Notes: generated from the letters alone by a model not told the origin. DNA of 10,404 nt from an uncultured Clostridium sp. (GCA_947174825.1 CAMWKN010000020.1:1-10404), one strand, 5' to 3'; counted from the first letter of the stretch, positions 1 through 6,875 are shown. A program made the numbers and translations.

Positions 1-1
1 C

Positions 2-10
2 TGCTATACT
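2..10 (+). promoter_or_regulatory. Extended -10 element of the tRNA-Lys promoter
   Basis: TGC followed by TATACT (5-10) forms an extended -10 (TGnTATACT), about 33 bases upstream of the mature tRNA 5' end. The -35 would lie outside the window, so the promoter is seen only in part. The spacing fits a short 5' leader removed by RNase P. Confidence 0.45.
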
Positions 11-42
11 GTACAAGCTGTCGAAAAAACAGTAGACTGTCT

Positions 43-115
43 GCGCGATTAGCTCAGCTGGCAGAGCACCTGACTCTTAATCAGGGTGTCCAGGGTTCGA
101 ACCCCTGATCGCGCA
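43..115 (+). tRNA. tRNA-Lys (anticodon CTT)
   Basis: The cloverleaf can be drawn directly. The 7-bp acceptor stem GCGCGAT/ATCGCGC is perfect, with discriminator base A at 115. The D arm is AGCTCAGCTGGCAGAGC. The anticodon stem CCTGA/TCAGG holds loop CTCTTAA, giving anticodon CTT, which reads AAG (Lys). The T arm contains GGTTCGAA. The 3' CCA is not encoded: the next bases are CTG, so CCA must be added after transcription. A terminator follows at once, so this tRNA is the last or only gene of its transcript. No integrase or repeated tRNA 3' end is seen, so there is no sign that it serves as an attachment site here. Confidence 0.97.
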
Positions 116-118
116 CTG

Positions 119-164
119 AAGTCCCCATTTGACGACCATGGAGTCGTTGGGTAGGGGCTTTTTT
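119..164 (+). terminator. Rho-independent terminator after tRNA-Lys
   Basis: A long hairpin has outer pairs CCCC (123-126) with GGGG (154-157) and an inner stem TTTGACGAC/GTCGTTGGG that pairs fully if G-T wobbles are allowed. The loop is CATGGA. A run of six T follows at 159-164. It lies directly behind the tRNA on the same strand. Confidence 0.85.
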
Positions 165-251
165 CTGTTTTAAATTTATAATTAGAACAAAAACTATTTT
201 AACGCTGGCTGATGCTGCGAATTCCTATCTACTTTTAACTCTGGCATCAAT

Positions 252-1010
252 TTATGATTTCAGTATTGCTACACATTTCGCTTTGAATCCAGACGGCAAA
301 TATCGCAGTATCCGGTTTAGAATTCCTGGTACAATAACTGCCTGCTGCCGCTCCAAACCACTCCATGCTACTTCTACTACTTTATCCGGAGACATTGCCC
401 ATATCGGCGTCCGCCTGCCCGTTTTGTGAAAAAAGGACGTACGTGTCGTTCCCGGACATAATACACATACCTGTACTCCCCTGCTTTTTGCCTCTAAACG
501 AATTGCCCTGCTATACTGGTAGAGATAGGATTTGGCTGCAAAATAGGAAGCCGTATAAGGTCCCGGCTGAAACGCTCCGGTAGATGCCACATTCAGAATC
601 GTTCCTGTTCCACGAGCATACATATCCGAGAGATAATATTTACATAATTCTGTCGGTGTAACAATCAATATCTGCAACATTTCCTGCTCCCGTTTTTCAT
701 CCAGTTCATGTGCTGGTCCCACCAGACCAAAACCGGCATTATTGATCAAAATATCCACCGAAAAGCCATCCCCTGCAATTCGTTCCTGCAGCCTCTTTGC
801 CGCACCTGTCTGAGATAAATCTTCCGGATAAATGCTGACCTGTAACTGTGGTTTCCACGCCAGCAAGGCTTTCCTTTCCCGCTGTAATTTTTCTTCATTG
901 GAGGATGCCAGCAACAGGCAATATCCCTCTTGCGCATATTTCTTGGTAAATGCCAGTCCGATTCCACTGGTAGCACCTGTAATTAATACTGTCTTCTTTG
1001 TTTGCGACAT
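252..1010 (-). CDS. Short-chain dehydrogenase/reductase (classical SDR, NAD(P)-dependent)
   Basis: This 252-aa cytosolic oxidoreductase of the Rossmann-fold SDR superfamily has a substrate that cannot be read from sequence. The cofactor motif TGATSGIG is at residues 11-18, an acidic DLS turn near 64, NNAG at 90-93, the catalytic Ser near 143 (NVAS), Tyr156 and Lys160 (YFAAK), and the PG loop (CPGTTRT) at 186-191. The start chosen is the ATG at 1010, because AAAAGGAG lies 7 bases before it. An in-frame ATG 14 codons upstream has no comparable site and would add a basic tail ahead of the usual SDR start. In the helix that normally carries the catalytic Asn (usual form LQLN), the sequence is MLQILIVTP, so Leu115 replaces Asn. 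The gene stands alone, and no convincing terminator is visible in 166-251. It resembles the DltE/YqjQ-like group, but this is only a family-level call. Confidence 0.92.
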   Translation of the reverse strand: MSQTKKTVLITGATSGIGLAFTKKYAQEGYCLLLASSNEEKLQRERKALLAWKPQLQVSIYPEDLSQTGAAKRLQERIAGDGFSVDILINNAGFGLVGPAHELDEKREQEMLQILIVTPTELCKYYLSDMYARGTGTILNVASTGAFQPGPYTASYFAAKSYLYQYSRAIRLEAKSRGVQVCVLCPGTTRTSFFHKTGRRTPIWAMSPDKVVEVAWSGLERQQAVIVPGILNRILRYLPSGFKAKCVAILKS

Positions 1011-1090
1011 ATCTATACTCCTTTTAGTTTCCTTTTTTATTATAATCACCAACTCATCTTAATTTCATATAATATGATACTAGGATCAAT

Positions 1091-1119
1091 AATATATGGC
1101 ATTGCATATTTACATACAA
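1091..1119 (-). promoter_or_regulatory. Candidate sigma-A promoter for the SDR gene
   Basis: On the minus strand, TTGTAT (1119-1114) is followed after 17 bases by TATATT (1096-1091), leaving a leader of about 75 bases before the SDR start. A second candidate is an extended -10, TGTTATACT, at 1155-1147, with no clear -35. I cannot tell which is used. The remainder of 1011-1295 shows no other gene. Confidence 0.4.
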
Positions 1120-1295
1120 TTTGCCATCTAATGTATGATTCATTTCAGTATAACATAATTTACCCCAAGTCTCATATGTAAATGCTTATTTTTTTCATGG
1201 ATTGTTTATGCTACAGTCAAGATCTAACCGTTAGTGCTTGGCATATTTGAAAGAGTAAAACAACCAGTGACCACTTATAAACAGGAGGTAATGCC

Positions 1296-1439
1296 ATGTC
1301 CCCTTTTTCCAGAAAAATCGCACATTGCACCCAATGCAATATTCATCTGAACCGTCGAATTCTCTGTATGAAACGATCCTGGGATGAAGTCGCCATGATC
1401 CTGCGTTACATCTGCAGAAAAAAAGGTTGTTGCAGATAA
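1296..1439 (+). CDS. Small Cys-rich protein, 47 aa, unrecognised
   Basis: This possible gene lies convergent to rplL and belongs to no family I recognise. AGGAGG (1283-1288) sits 7 bases before an ATG, which is ideal spacing. The 47 residues include six cysteines: C11 and C14 as CTQC, then C24, C40 and a C45-C46 pair near the end. The protein is strongly basic, with no signal peptide and no membrane segment. The CxxC and later cysteines could bind a metal, but that is inference. The last five codons and the stop are formed by the arm and loop of the rplJL terminator on the opposite strand, so the reading frame and the terminator constrain each other. No strong plus-strand promoter is seen upstream. 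It may be a genuine small gene or a chance ORF behind a good ribosome binding site. Confidence 0.45.
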   Translation: MSPFSRKIAHCTQCNIHLNRRILCMKRSWDEVAMILRYICRKKGCCR

Positions 1440-1453
1440 ATCTGCAACAACCT
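1418..1453 (-). terminator. Rho-independent terminator of the rplJL operon
   Basis: A perfect 13-bp inverted repeat, AGGTTGTTGCAGA (1424-1436) and TCTGCAACAACCT (1441-1453), encloses a 4-base loop. Read on the minus strand it is followed by seven T (1424-1418). It starts 24 bases after the rplL stop. On the plus strand no T-run follows, so it is one-directional. Confidence 0.93.
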
Positions 1454-1476
1454 GTATCGGCTTAAGTTGAACTAAA

Positions 1477-1845
1477 TTATTTCAAAGTAACCTTAGCGCC
1501 TTCTGCTTCCAGTTTCTCTTTGATCTCGTTAGCCTCGTCCTTAGAAGCACCCTCTTTTACTACCTTAGGAGCGCCGTCTACAACTTCCTTAGCTTCCTTC
1601 AGACCTAAACCAGTTACTTCACGAACAACCTTGATAACCTTAACCTTGTTAGCACCAACCTCAGTTAATTCTACATCAAACTCGTCCTTCTCAGCACCAC
1701 CGTCAGCACCTGCTGCACCGCCTGCTGCTACAACTACGCCTGCTGCTGCGGATACACCGAACTCCTCCTCGCAAGCCTTTACTAAATCATTTAACTCTAA
1801 TACAGTCATGCCTTTGATAGCATCAATAAATTCCTGTGTTGTCAT
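1477..1845 (-). CDS. rplL: 50S ribosomal protein L7/L12
   Basis: This is the stalk protein of the large ribosomal subunit, which recruits and activates translation GTPases. It binds the C-terminal tail of L10 as dimers. The 122-aa length is standard. The N-terminal dimerisation domain ([30 protein letters not shown]) is followed by an Ala/Gly-rich hinge at about 33-52. The C-terminal domain ends in the conserved [16 protein letters not shown]...[12 protein letters not shown] block. The start at 1845 is set by GGAGGT 7 bases upstream; an ATG five codons earlier has no such site. It is co-transcribed with rplJ across a 112-base gap holding a large hairpin, and ends in a strong terminator. Unlike the common arrangement, rpoB does not follow. 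Confidence 0.98.
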   Translation of the reverse strand: MTTQEFIDAIKGMTVLELNDLVKACEEEFGVSAAAGVVVAAGGAAGADGGAEKDEFDVELTEVGANKVKVIKVVREVTGLGLKEAKEVVDGAPKVVKEGASKDEANEIKEKLEAEGAKVTLK

Positions 1846-1882
1846 TTTAATTACCTCCATATAATATTTTATTATCTGATGT

Positions 1883-1937
1883 GAAGAATATAATCCACTG
1901 TATGGACACCATATTATCCATACGATTTAAATTCTTC
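1883..1937 (-). other. Large stem-loop between rplJ and rplL
   Basis: In the operon RNA, GAAGAAUUUAAAUC pairs with GAUUAUAUUCUUC apart from one mismatch and one bulge. Inside this, GUAUGGA (1923-1917) pairs with UCCAUAC (1906-1900). No U-run follows, so it is not a terminator. It could be a processing or stability element, or could set the higher L7/L12 yield relative to L10. The structure is visible; the role is inference. Confidence 0.6.
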
Positions 1938-1957
1938 TAGTTCTACTTGGCATTTAA

Positions 1958-2458
1958 TTATGCCTCTGCGGCTGCATCACCCTGCTCTGCAATCTGGTTA
2001 AGCACACGAGCCAGATTGGTAATAGGTGACTGCAGAGAACCAAGCAATTTGGAAATAAGTTCCTCTCTGGAAGGAATGCTTGCCAGAGACTTAATTCCAT
2101 CAACGTCATAGAAAGCACCTTCTACAACAGCACCTTTGAATTCCAGTGCCTCAGCTTCTTTTGCAACCTTGCTTAAAACTCTGATTGGAGCAGTTGCATC
2201 TTCCTTGGAAATTGCAATTGCAGATGGTCCATCCAACAGATCCTCTAACTGTGCGAAATCAGTTCCCTCAAAAGCACGTTTCATCAATGTGTTTTTGTAA
2301 ACTTTGTATTCGCATCCTGCCTCTCTCAAGCCTTTACGAAGCTTTGTGTCCTGTTCTACGGTCAGACCACGGTAATCTACTAAAACTACGGTAGCTGCAC
2401 CTTCCACTTTGGACTTGATCTCATCAACGATCGGCTGCTTTAATTCAACTTTTGCCAT
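1958..2458 (-). CDS. rplJ: 50S ribosomal protein L10
   Basis: This protein is the base of the ribosomal stalk: it binds 23S rRNA with L11 and carries the L7/L12 dimers. It is 166 aa, the normal length. The N-terminal domain has the typical KVELKQPIVDEIKSK and VDYRGLTVEQDTKLRKGLREAGCEYKVYKNTL features. The C-terminal helix LLGSLQSPITNLARVLNQIAEQ is the L7/L12-binding spine, followed by an Ala-rich tail. The start at 2458 is chosen for AGGAGA 7 bases upstream and for homology. The reading frame stays open upstream to 2578, but those codons lie in the leader attenuator and are not part of the protein. It is the first gene of the rplJ-rplL operon and is probably under L10 autogenous control. Confidence 0.98.
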   Translation of the reverse strand: MAKVELKQPIVDEIKSKVEGAATVVLVDYRGLTVEQDTKLRKGLREAGCEYKVYKNTLMKRAFEGTDFAQLEDLLDGPSAIAISKEDATAPIRVLSKVAKEAEALEFKGAVVEGAFYDVDGIKSLASIPSREELISKLLGSLQSPITNLARVLNQIAEQGDAAAEA

Positions 2459-2531
2459 GCGTGTATCTCCTTTCCCAGGTGTCAAAACCTGTATTTTACA
2501 ATCCACTGCACGCAAAGAGTTGTTTCTATAA

Positions 2532-2567
2532 TAAATAGAAAACCTCCCTGCACATAAACAGAGAGGT
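2532..2567 (-). terminator. Attenuator terminator in the rplJ leader
   Basis: On the minus strand, ACCTCTCTG (2567-2559) pairs with CAGGGAGGT (2550-2542), with one G-T wobble and an 8-base loop, followed by TTTTCTATTTATT. It lies upstream of rplJ and downstream of the L10-binding fold, where an L10-leader attenuator is expected. Confidence 0.8.
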
Positions 2568-2674
2568 ATAAATATCAAATCTATCGTCTGATCTTCCTCG
2601 GTAGGCGGTTGTCCTTACACCGGTTCACCGGCACCTACTGTCTACGGCAGTGTAGTCCTGCTTTTCGCAAAACC
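2532..2674 (-). ncRNA. Ribosomal protein L10 leader (autoregulatory 5' UTR)
   Basis: The segment between the rplJ promoter and gene folds like the Firmicute L10 leader. It contains hairpin CTAC-ACTGCC-GTAG, hairpin CCGG-TGAA-CCGG, a long-range pairing of GTAGG with CCTAC, and the characteristic CCTACCGAGGA block around 2597-2607. The attenuator hairpin follows. In this family, excess L10 (with L7/L12) binds the leader and promotes termination before rplJ. The fold was drawn by hand; a covariance-model search with the Rfam L10 leader would confirm it. The 5' end at about 2674 is inferred from the -10 position. Confidence 0.8.
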
Positions 2675-2680
2675 TTGGAT

Positions 2681-2709
2681 AGACTATCATACTTTATGGA
2701 TTTTGTCAA
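2681..2709 (-). promoter_or_regulatory. Sigma-A promoter of rplJL
   Basis: On the minus strand, consensus TTGACA (2709-2704) is followed after 17 bases by TAGTCT (2686-2681), with TG one base before the -10 as an extended element. It lies about 93 bases beyond the stop of the upstream transporter gene, with no obvious terminator between them. Confidence 0.8.
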
Positions 2710-2801
2710 GCAGAAATTCGCCTTACGTTTCCGCATTTTGAAATATACATGTCGCTACGATCCATCTGAGGTATTTGTATATAATCATCTGTCAAAAGAT
2801 G

Positions 2802-4757
2802 TTACTCTACGATCTTATAATACACCTTGGATGTCATGGAGTACACAATGATATATAACAAGGTAAATACCCCTATCGTTGCCAGCAGACACCAGAGAAA
2901 CGGCTCCGGATTGGACATATTTAATACGCCCAGCAACTTCTTCATCATCGGAAAAGCAACGCAGACATGAATGGCTGCCATAACCAAAGGCAGGAAAAAG
3001 ACCAGTATCACCTGGGAACGGATAGAAGCTTTGACCTCTTTCTGGCTCATTCCCACTTTCTGCATAATCTCAAACCGCACCTTATCATCATATCCCTCGG
3101 AAATCTGTTTGTAATAAATAATCAATGTGGTTGCCATGACAAAAATCAAGCCCAGAAACATTCCCAAAAACAGAAAGCCACCATATATGGTAAAGAAATC
3201 CTCCCGATTGGCTTCCCTGCATTCTACATAGCTGATTTCTTCCTCCATCTTTTTGGATACTCTATTTGCTGCCTTGATCTGATTCGCTGTACTTCCCTTC
3301 ACATCAATATTCATCTCATAAACACACTGTCCACCCATGAAATCCGGATATGTTTTCTGATATTCCTCATTAATCTGTGATGCCGTTTCATCCGCTACCA
3401 CCACACAATGTACATTTGTAGCATAAGCTTCACCTTCGTCAAAAGCATTCATCTCCCCCAGATACTTCTTTACCCGAAACTCCTGTGACATTAGATGAAA
3501 TTTCTCCGGTGTGATGGAATTATAATCATATACATATACTTCCCCCTGTGCCAGATCCGGCTTTTCTCCTGATATTTTCTCGTAATCCTTTGCCGTATAT
3601 ATATAAACCAGCTCCATCTTGGAAGTATAATTTTCCAAAATTTGAAAATCTCCATTCTTCATCAAAACATTTAAATAAAATCGCCGATATCCTTGATATT
3701 CCTCTATCTCGCAATATTTCTCCAAATGCTTTAAAACTTTATTCTCCAAATTAGTACCATCCCATTCAACACCCACGTCTCTTTTCAAAACGGTAATATC
3801 ATGAGGATATCGGGTGTGAAGTGCATCCTCCACCCCAGCATACAGACAAACCGTGGTAGATACTGTAACCAATACCATAGTCGATAAAATACAAATCGTA
3901 GCCAGGCCGGCTGCATTTTGTTTCATACGATAGAGCAAGCCGGAAATCGCAGTAAAATGTGTGGTTTTATAATAAAATCTGCGGTTGGCACGCAATGCTT
4001 TGAGAATCGCTATGCTACCGGCAATAAAGAGAAAATAAGTCCCCACAACAACCAGCAATACCGCCACAAAAAACAAGTTCAGGGCTTCTAATGGATTCTC
4101 CACTTTTAACGCCATAAAATATCCCGATCCCAGAGACGCCACGCCCAGAATTGCCATAACCCATTTTGTCTTTGGTTCCCGCTCTCCAATATGATCTCCC
4201 TTTAACAAATCCACGGTCTTCGTTTTCGCCATCTGAATCACATTAAATAAATAGGTGACAATAAATATTACACCAAACAAAAGAAACGCAGAGAGCAGCG
4301 ACCTGGCTTCTATCCAAAAAGCGATGGGCACATCAAACCTGGCAATGCGGAGTAACAACATCATCAGAAATTTCTGAAACAAAATCCCCAATGCCATTCC
4401 ACCTAGAATACCAATCAAAGAAATAATGACACTTTCACAAAATAAAACTTTGGCAATGTGTTTCTTTTCCATTCCCAAAATCTGGAACAGACCAAATTCC
4501 CGTTTCCTGCGCTTGATGAGAAAGCTATTGGTATAGAACTGAAAAATCACCGCAAAAACGGTCATAATATAGGTGCCAAAACCCATCATCTGCCGCATAC
4601 TATCTCCACCTGGCAGAGCCTTGTTGAGACTGATGGCATGAATCATATAATACATTGCCACTGTTCCCATAAAGGTCAATAAATAGGGAAAATAAAATTT
4701 ACTATTCTTTTTTATATTGGTAATTGCCAGAGAAAGATAAAAATGTATTTTATTCAT
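2802..4757 (-). CDS. BceB-like FtsX-family ABC transporter permease
   Basis: This 651-aa membrane subunit belongs to a peptide-sensing/detoxification ABC transporter of the BceAB group, which frees cell-wall targets from antimicrobial peptides. About ten membrane spans can be read. Seven are in the first half (roughly 20-40, 56-76, 98-125, 150-172, 200-218, 224-252, 285-310). A soluble region of about 200 residues follows (about 312-520), and three spans lie at the end (about 525-550, 585-607, 620-643). This 7 + large extracellular loop + 3 layout and the length are typical of BceB; both halves carry FtsX-like domains. The start at 4757 (MNKIHFYLSLA) is chosen because AGGTGG lies just upstream within the end of the ATPase gene. 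The two genes overlap by 8 bases, suggesting coupled translation. The cognate BceRS pair is absent here. Substrate is unknown. Confidence 0.9.
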   Translation of the reverse strand: MNKIHFYLSLAITNIKKNSKFYFPYLLTFMGTVAMYYMIHAISLNKALPGGDSMRQMMGFGTYIMTVFAVIFQFYTNSFLIKRRKREFGLFQILGMEKKHIAKVLFCESVIISLIGILGGMALGILFQKFLMMLLLRIARFDVPIAFWIEARSLLSAFLLFGVIFIVTYLFNVIQMAKTKTVDLLKGDHIGEREPKTKWVMAILGVASLGSGYFMALKVENPLEALNLFFVAVLLVVVGTYFLFIAGSIAILKALRANRRFYYKTTHFTAISGLLYRMKQNAAGLATICILSTMVLVTVSTTVCLYAGVEDALHTRYPHDITVLKRDVGVEWDGTNLENKVLKHLEKYCEIEEYQGYRRFYLNVLMKNGDFQILENYTSKMELVYIYTAKDYEKISGEKPDLAQGEVYVYDYNSITPEKFHLMSQEFRVKKYLGEMNAFDEGEAYATNVHCVVVADETASQINEEYQKTYPDFMGGQCVYEMNIDVKGSTANQIKAANRVSKKMEEEISYVECREANREDFFTIYGGFLFLGMFLGLIFVMATTLIIYYKQISEGYDDKVRFEIMQKVGMSQKEVKASIRSQVILVFFLPLVMAAIHVCVAFPMMKKLLGVLNMSNPEPFLWCLLATIGVFTLLYIIVYSMTSKVYYKIVE

Positions 4758-5517
4758 TCTGATCACCACCTGTCGCAATCGTGGTCAGTGTATCTGAAAT
4801 CTTACCAAACATCTGCTCTTTAGTCATATTTCCACGATATATCTGATGATAGACTTCCCCGTCCTTGATAAACAGCACCCGCTTTGCCTGACTGGCTGCC
4901 TTGACCGAATGGGTGACCATTAGGATCGTCTGCCCCTCTTCATTGATCTTAGAGAATAATGCAAGCAAATTATCTGCTGCCTTGGAATCCAATGCTCCTG
5001 TTGGCTCATCAGCCAGAATCAATTTTGGATTCGTAATTAATGCTCTCGCCACTGCTGTCCGCTGTTTCTGTCCACCAGATATCTCATAAGGATATTTTTC
5101 CAAAATATCTGTAATTCCCAAAAGCTGTGCAATGGGTTTTAACTTTGCATCCATTCGCTTTACATTTTCCCCTGCCAATACCAAGGGCAGAAAAATATTA
5201 TCTTTGACGGAAAAGGTGTCCAGCAGATTAAAGTCCTGAAAAACAAATCCCAGATTTTCCCGTCGAAATGCCGCCAACTGTTTTTCCTTGATTCCGGATA
5301 AACGGACACCCCCTAATGCCACATTTCCACTGGTAGGCTGGTCTAATGCCGCCAAAATATTTAACAGTGTGGTCTTGCCAGATCCACTTTCCCCCATGAT
5401 TGCCACATATTCCCCCTCCTCTACGGCAAAAGATACATCCGCTAATGCCAGTACCTGATTGCCGCCAAAACGTGTTGTATAAACCTTTCTTACATTGTTT
5501 ACATCCAACATTTTCAT
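4750..5517 (-). CDS. BceA-like ABC transporter ATP-binding protein
   Basis: This 255-aa cytoplasmic ATPase powers the adjacent permease. All motifs are intact: Walker A GESGSGKTT at 42-50, Q-loop Gln94, signature ISGGQKQR at 146-153, Walker B LILADE at 166-171 followed by the D-loop GALD, and H-loop His203. It belongs to the MacB/LolD/BceA branch (compare the phrase ILADEPTGALDSK). The ATG at 5517 has AGAGGG 7 bases upstream. It is the first gene of a two-gene operon with the permease. Its promoter region holds an operator of the kind bound by BceR/GraR-type regulators, so induction by cell-wall antibiotics is the likely mode of control. The inducing peptide cannot be told from sequence. Confidence 0.94.
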   Translation of the reverse strand: MKMLDVNNVRKVYTTRFGGNQVLALADVSFAVEEGEYVAIMGESGSGKTTLLNILAALDQPTSGNVALGGVRLSGIKEKQLAAFRRENLGFVFQDFNLLDTFSVKDNIFLPLVLAGENVKRMDAKLKPIAQLLGITDILEKYPYEISGGQKQRTAVARALITNPKLILADEPTGALDSKAADNLLALFSKINEEGQTILMVTHSVKAASQAKRVLFIKDGEVYHQIYRGNMTKEQMFGKISDTLTTIATGGDQNE

Positions 5518-5561
5518 AACGTTTCCCTCTTTTCTGTGTTATTTAACCTGTCGACACCAAT

Positions 5562-5570
5562 AGTATAGCA
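5562..5570 (-). promoter_or_regulatory. Extended -10 promoter of the bceAB-like operon
   Basis: TGC plus TATACT on the minus strand (5570-5562), 45 bases upstream of the ATPase start. The -35 position (about 5585-5590) reads AGGCAT, a poor match, as expected of a promoter that needs an activator. Confidence 0.6.
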
Positions 5571-5600
5571 GATGGGGGAAGGAGATGCCTTAGATTTAGC

Positions 5601-5634
5601 TTACAATTTGGGTGGGAATGTTACAATTTTGTAA
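5601..5634 (-). promoter_or_regulatory. Predicted BceR/GraR-type operator
   Basis: The minus strand holds the palindrome TTACA-AAAT-TGTAA (5634-5621). It is followed by a second ATTGTAA half-site (5607-5601) exactly 20 bases (two helical turns) away. This agrees with the TnACA-N4-TGTAA box described for BceR-like regulators in Firmicutes, as I recall it. It lies upstream of a promoter with a weak -35, at a position suited to activation. Confidence 0.6.
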
Positions 5635-5645
5635 GGTTGGAAAGC

Positions 5646-5686
5646 AAAAAACCGCCTGACTATATCCACACGATACAATCAGGCGG
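5646..5686 (-). terminator. Rho-independent terminator of the DUF2383-like gene
   Basis: Perfect 8-bp arms CCGCCTGA (5652-5659) and TCAGGCGG (5679-5686) enclose a 19-base loop. On the minus strand the hairpin is followed by six T (5651-5646). It starts 19 bases after the stop codon at 5705 and insulates the downstream transporter operon. Confidence 0.88.
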
Positions 5687-5704
5687 CGTCAAAAACAATG
5701 CTTC

Positions 5705-6136
5705 CTACAAATACGCTCTCAAATCTTCAATCAGCTTTTCCTCTACCCCAATAATTTCATGAGTCAGCTTTTTAATTTTATCCTCTGCTGCCGGATACTG
5801 ATTCAAATAACGATACAGCGACTTCGCTCCCATATTACAGCCATCCGTAATCAAATCTGCGATACCTGCATCCACCTTGTCCGACATTGCTTTCATATCC
5901 GTTTTTACCTTAGACATCATTTTTGCCATAGGCGCAGGCTCTTTTCCCTCATCATGGTATTCCCTCAGATACTGATGTGTAGTGCTCCCCAGCCTGCAAT
6001 GGGTATCTCTGCTCTCCTGTAGCAATCCATACAATCTTTTGTTTTCCACCTTTTCCATGGCATCTTCCAGAGAAGAAATCCCCATCTTGATACCAGCATT
6101 ACATTCCCGTAATAATTTAATTGTATCGTCTTCCAT
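5705..6136 (-). CDS. DUF2383-like small helical (ferritin-like fold) protein
   Basis: This 143-aa, almost entirely helical soluble protein has no signal peptide or membrane segment. The pattern ECNAGIKMGISSLEDAMEKV, then LLQESRDTHCRLG, then a KVKTDMKAMSD helix and a C-terminal KIKKLTHEIIGVEEKLIEDLRAYL helix resembles the four-helix DUF2383/PA2169 family, whose biochemical role is unknown to me. The ferritin-like metal ligands are not obvious. The start at 6136 has GGAGGT 7 bases upstream; in-frame ATGs at 6163 and 6151 do not. It is a single-gene unit with its own terminator. No strong promoter is evident in 6137-6317, which otherwise holds nothing I recognise. Confidence 0.8.
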   Translation of the reverse strand: MEDDTIKLLRECNAGIKMGISSLEDAMEKVENKRLYGLLQESRDTHCRLGSTTHQYLREYHDEGKEPAPMAKMMSKVKTDMKAMSDKVDAGIADLITDGCNMGAKSLYRYLNQYPAAEDKIKKLTHEIIGVEEKLIEDLRAYL

Positions 6137-6317
6137 ATAACATACCTCCATCTGATTACACAATGGCTAAATTAATAATGTTAAACCAACGTGTAATACT
6201 GTCATTTTCTGTTAGTATGTCTCAACCATCAGGAATATATACAATTTAACAAAGAATATCTGATACACCGAATACGAAACAATTGACATCATTGTTTTAT
6301 CTGAAATTCATTATATT

Positions 6318-6875
6318 CTATCGTACATTCCACTTTTCATTTGCATAATAAAACAAGCGTTCAATTTCTGCCCTATTCTCATCCAAAATCTCTTTCAATT
6401 TCTTTTTGTATTTAGGATCTGCATACTCATCTATAATTAAGTTCCCATGTCGATCCACTTCTATTTGATAACTGCCATCTATACTTTCGATATCAACTTG
6501 AAATGAATAATGACAAAATACTTTAAATCCAATATTAAGGATCACATTAACACCATCTTTTTCCAACATATGATCTGCTCTCTCTGACTCATCCAGCCAC
6601 CCCGTCTCTGCACCGACACAGGCAAATCCGGAACTTTCCAGGTATTTTGTATCATAAACCCGATATCGGTATCCATCCTCCACTACTTCATAAGTCCTAT
6701 CCCCTTCTAGCTGATACTTTTCCGTAGCAGCATCTGCAAACAGATCCCATATTGCATCATCATACCTGATCCTAATCCCCCAATACCACGTTAAATGAAT
6801 AATACAAACTGCTCCAACTACTGCCATCAACACAAAAAATATTGTTCTGACTGCTTCACTCCAATTCTCCAGCAT
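6318..6875 (-). CDS. Hypothetical single-span membrane protein, 185 aa
   Basis: I do not recognise this protein. A hydrophobic span lies at about 11-35 (TIFFVLMAVVGAVCIIHLTWYW), followed by a mixed alpha/beta soluble region of about 145 residues. That region is rich in acidic and aromatic residues (YEVVEDGYRYRVYDTKYLESSG; SFQVDIESIDGSYQIEVDRHGNLIIDEYADPKYKKKL) and ends in a charged helix. Alternating beta strands such as FQVDIES and YQIEVDR suggest a small beta-rich domain anchored in the membrane, sidedness uncertain. A GGAGAGG site lies about 12 bases before the ATG, rather far. It lies 88 bases downstream of the response regulator on the same strand with no clear terminator between, so it may be read with the two-component operon. 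Confidence 0.75.
   Translation of the reverse strand: MLENWSEAVRTIFFVLMAVVGAVCIIHLTWYWGIRIRYDDAIWDLFADAATEKYQLEGDRTYEVVEDGYRYRVYDTKYLESSGFACVGAETGWLDESERADHMLEKDGVNVILNIGFKVFCHYSFQVDIESIDGSYQIEVDRHGNLIIDEYADPKYKKKLKEILDENRAEIERLFYYANEKWNVR

Noticed and set aside
43..164. The tRNA-Lys as an integration site of a mobile element
   Set aside because: No integrase and no repeated tRNA 3' end were found in the window.
2459..2578. An N-terminal extension of L10 starting upstream at 2578
   Set aside because: Those codons lie inside the leader and attenuator hairpin; the true start at 2458 has its own ribosome binding site and matches the L10 family.
6181..6192. The 12-mer TTAAACCAACGT, found inverted at 9197-9208 near the LytTR boxes
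   Set aside because: At 6181-6192 no second box lies 21 bases away on either side and the 9-mer has a mismatch, so it is not supported as a LytTR site.
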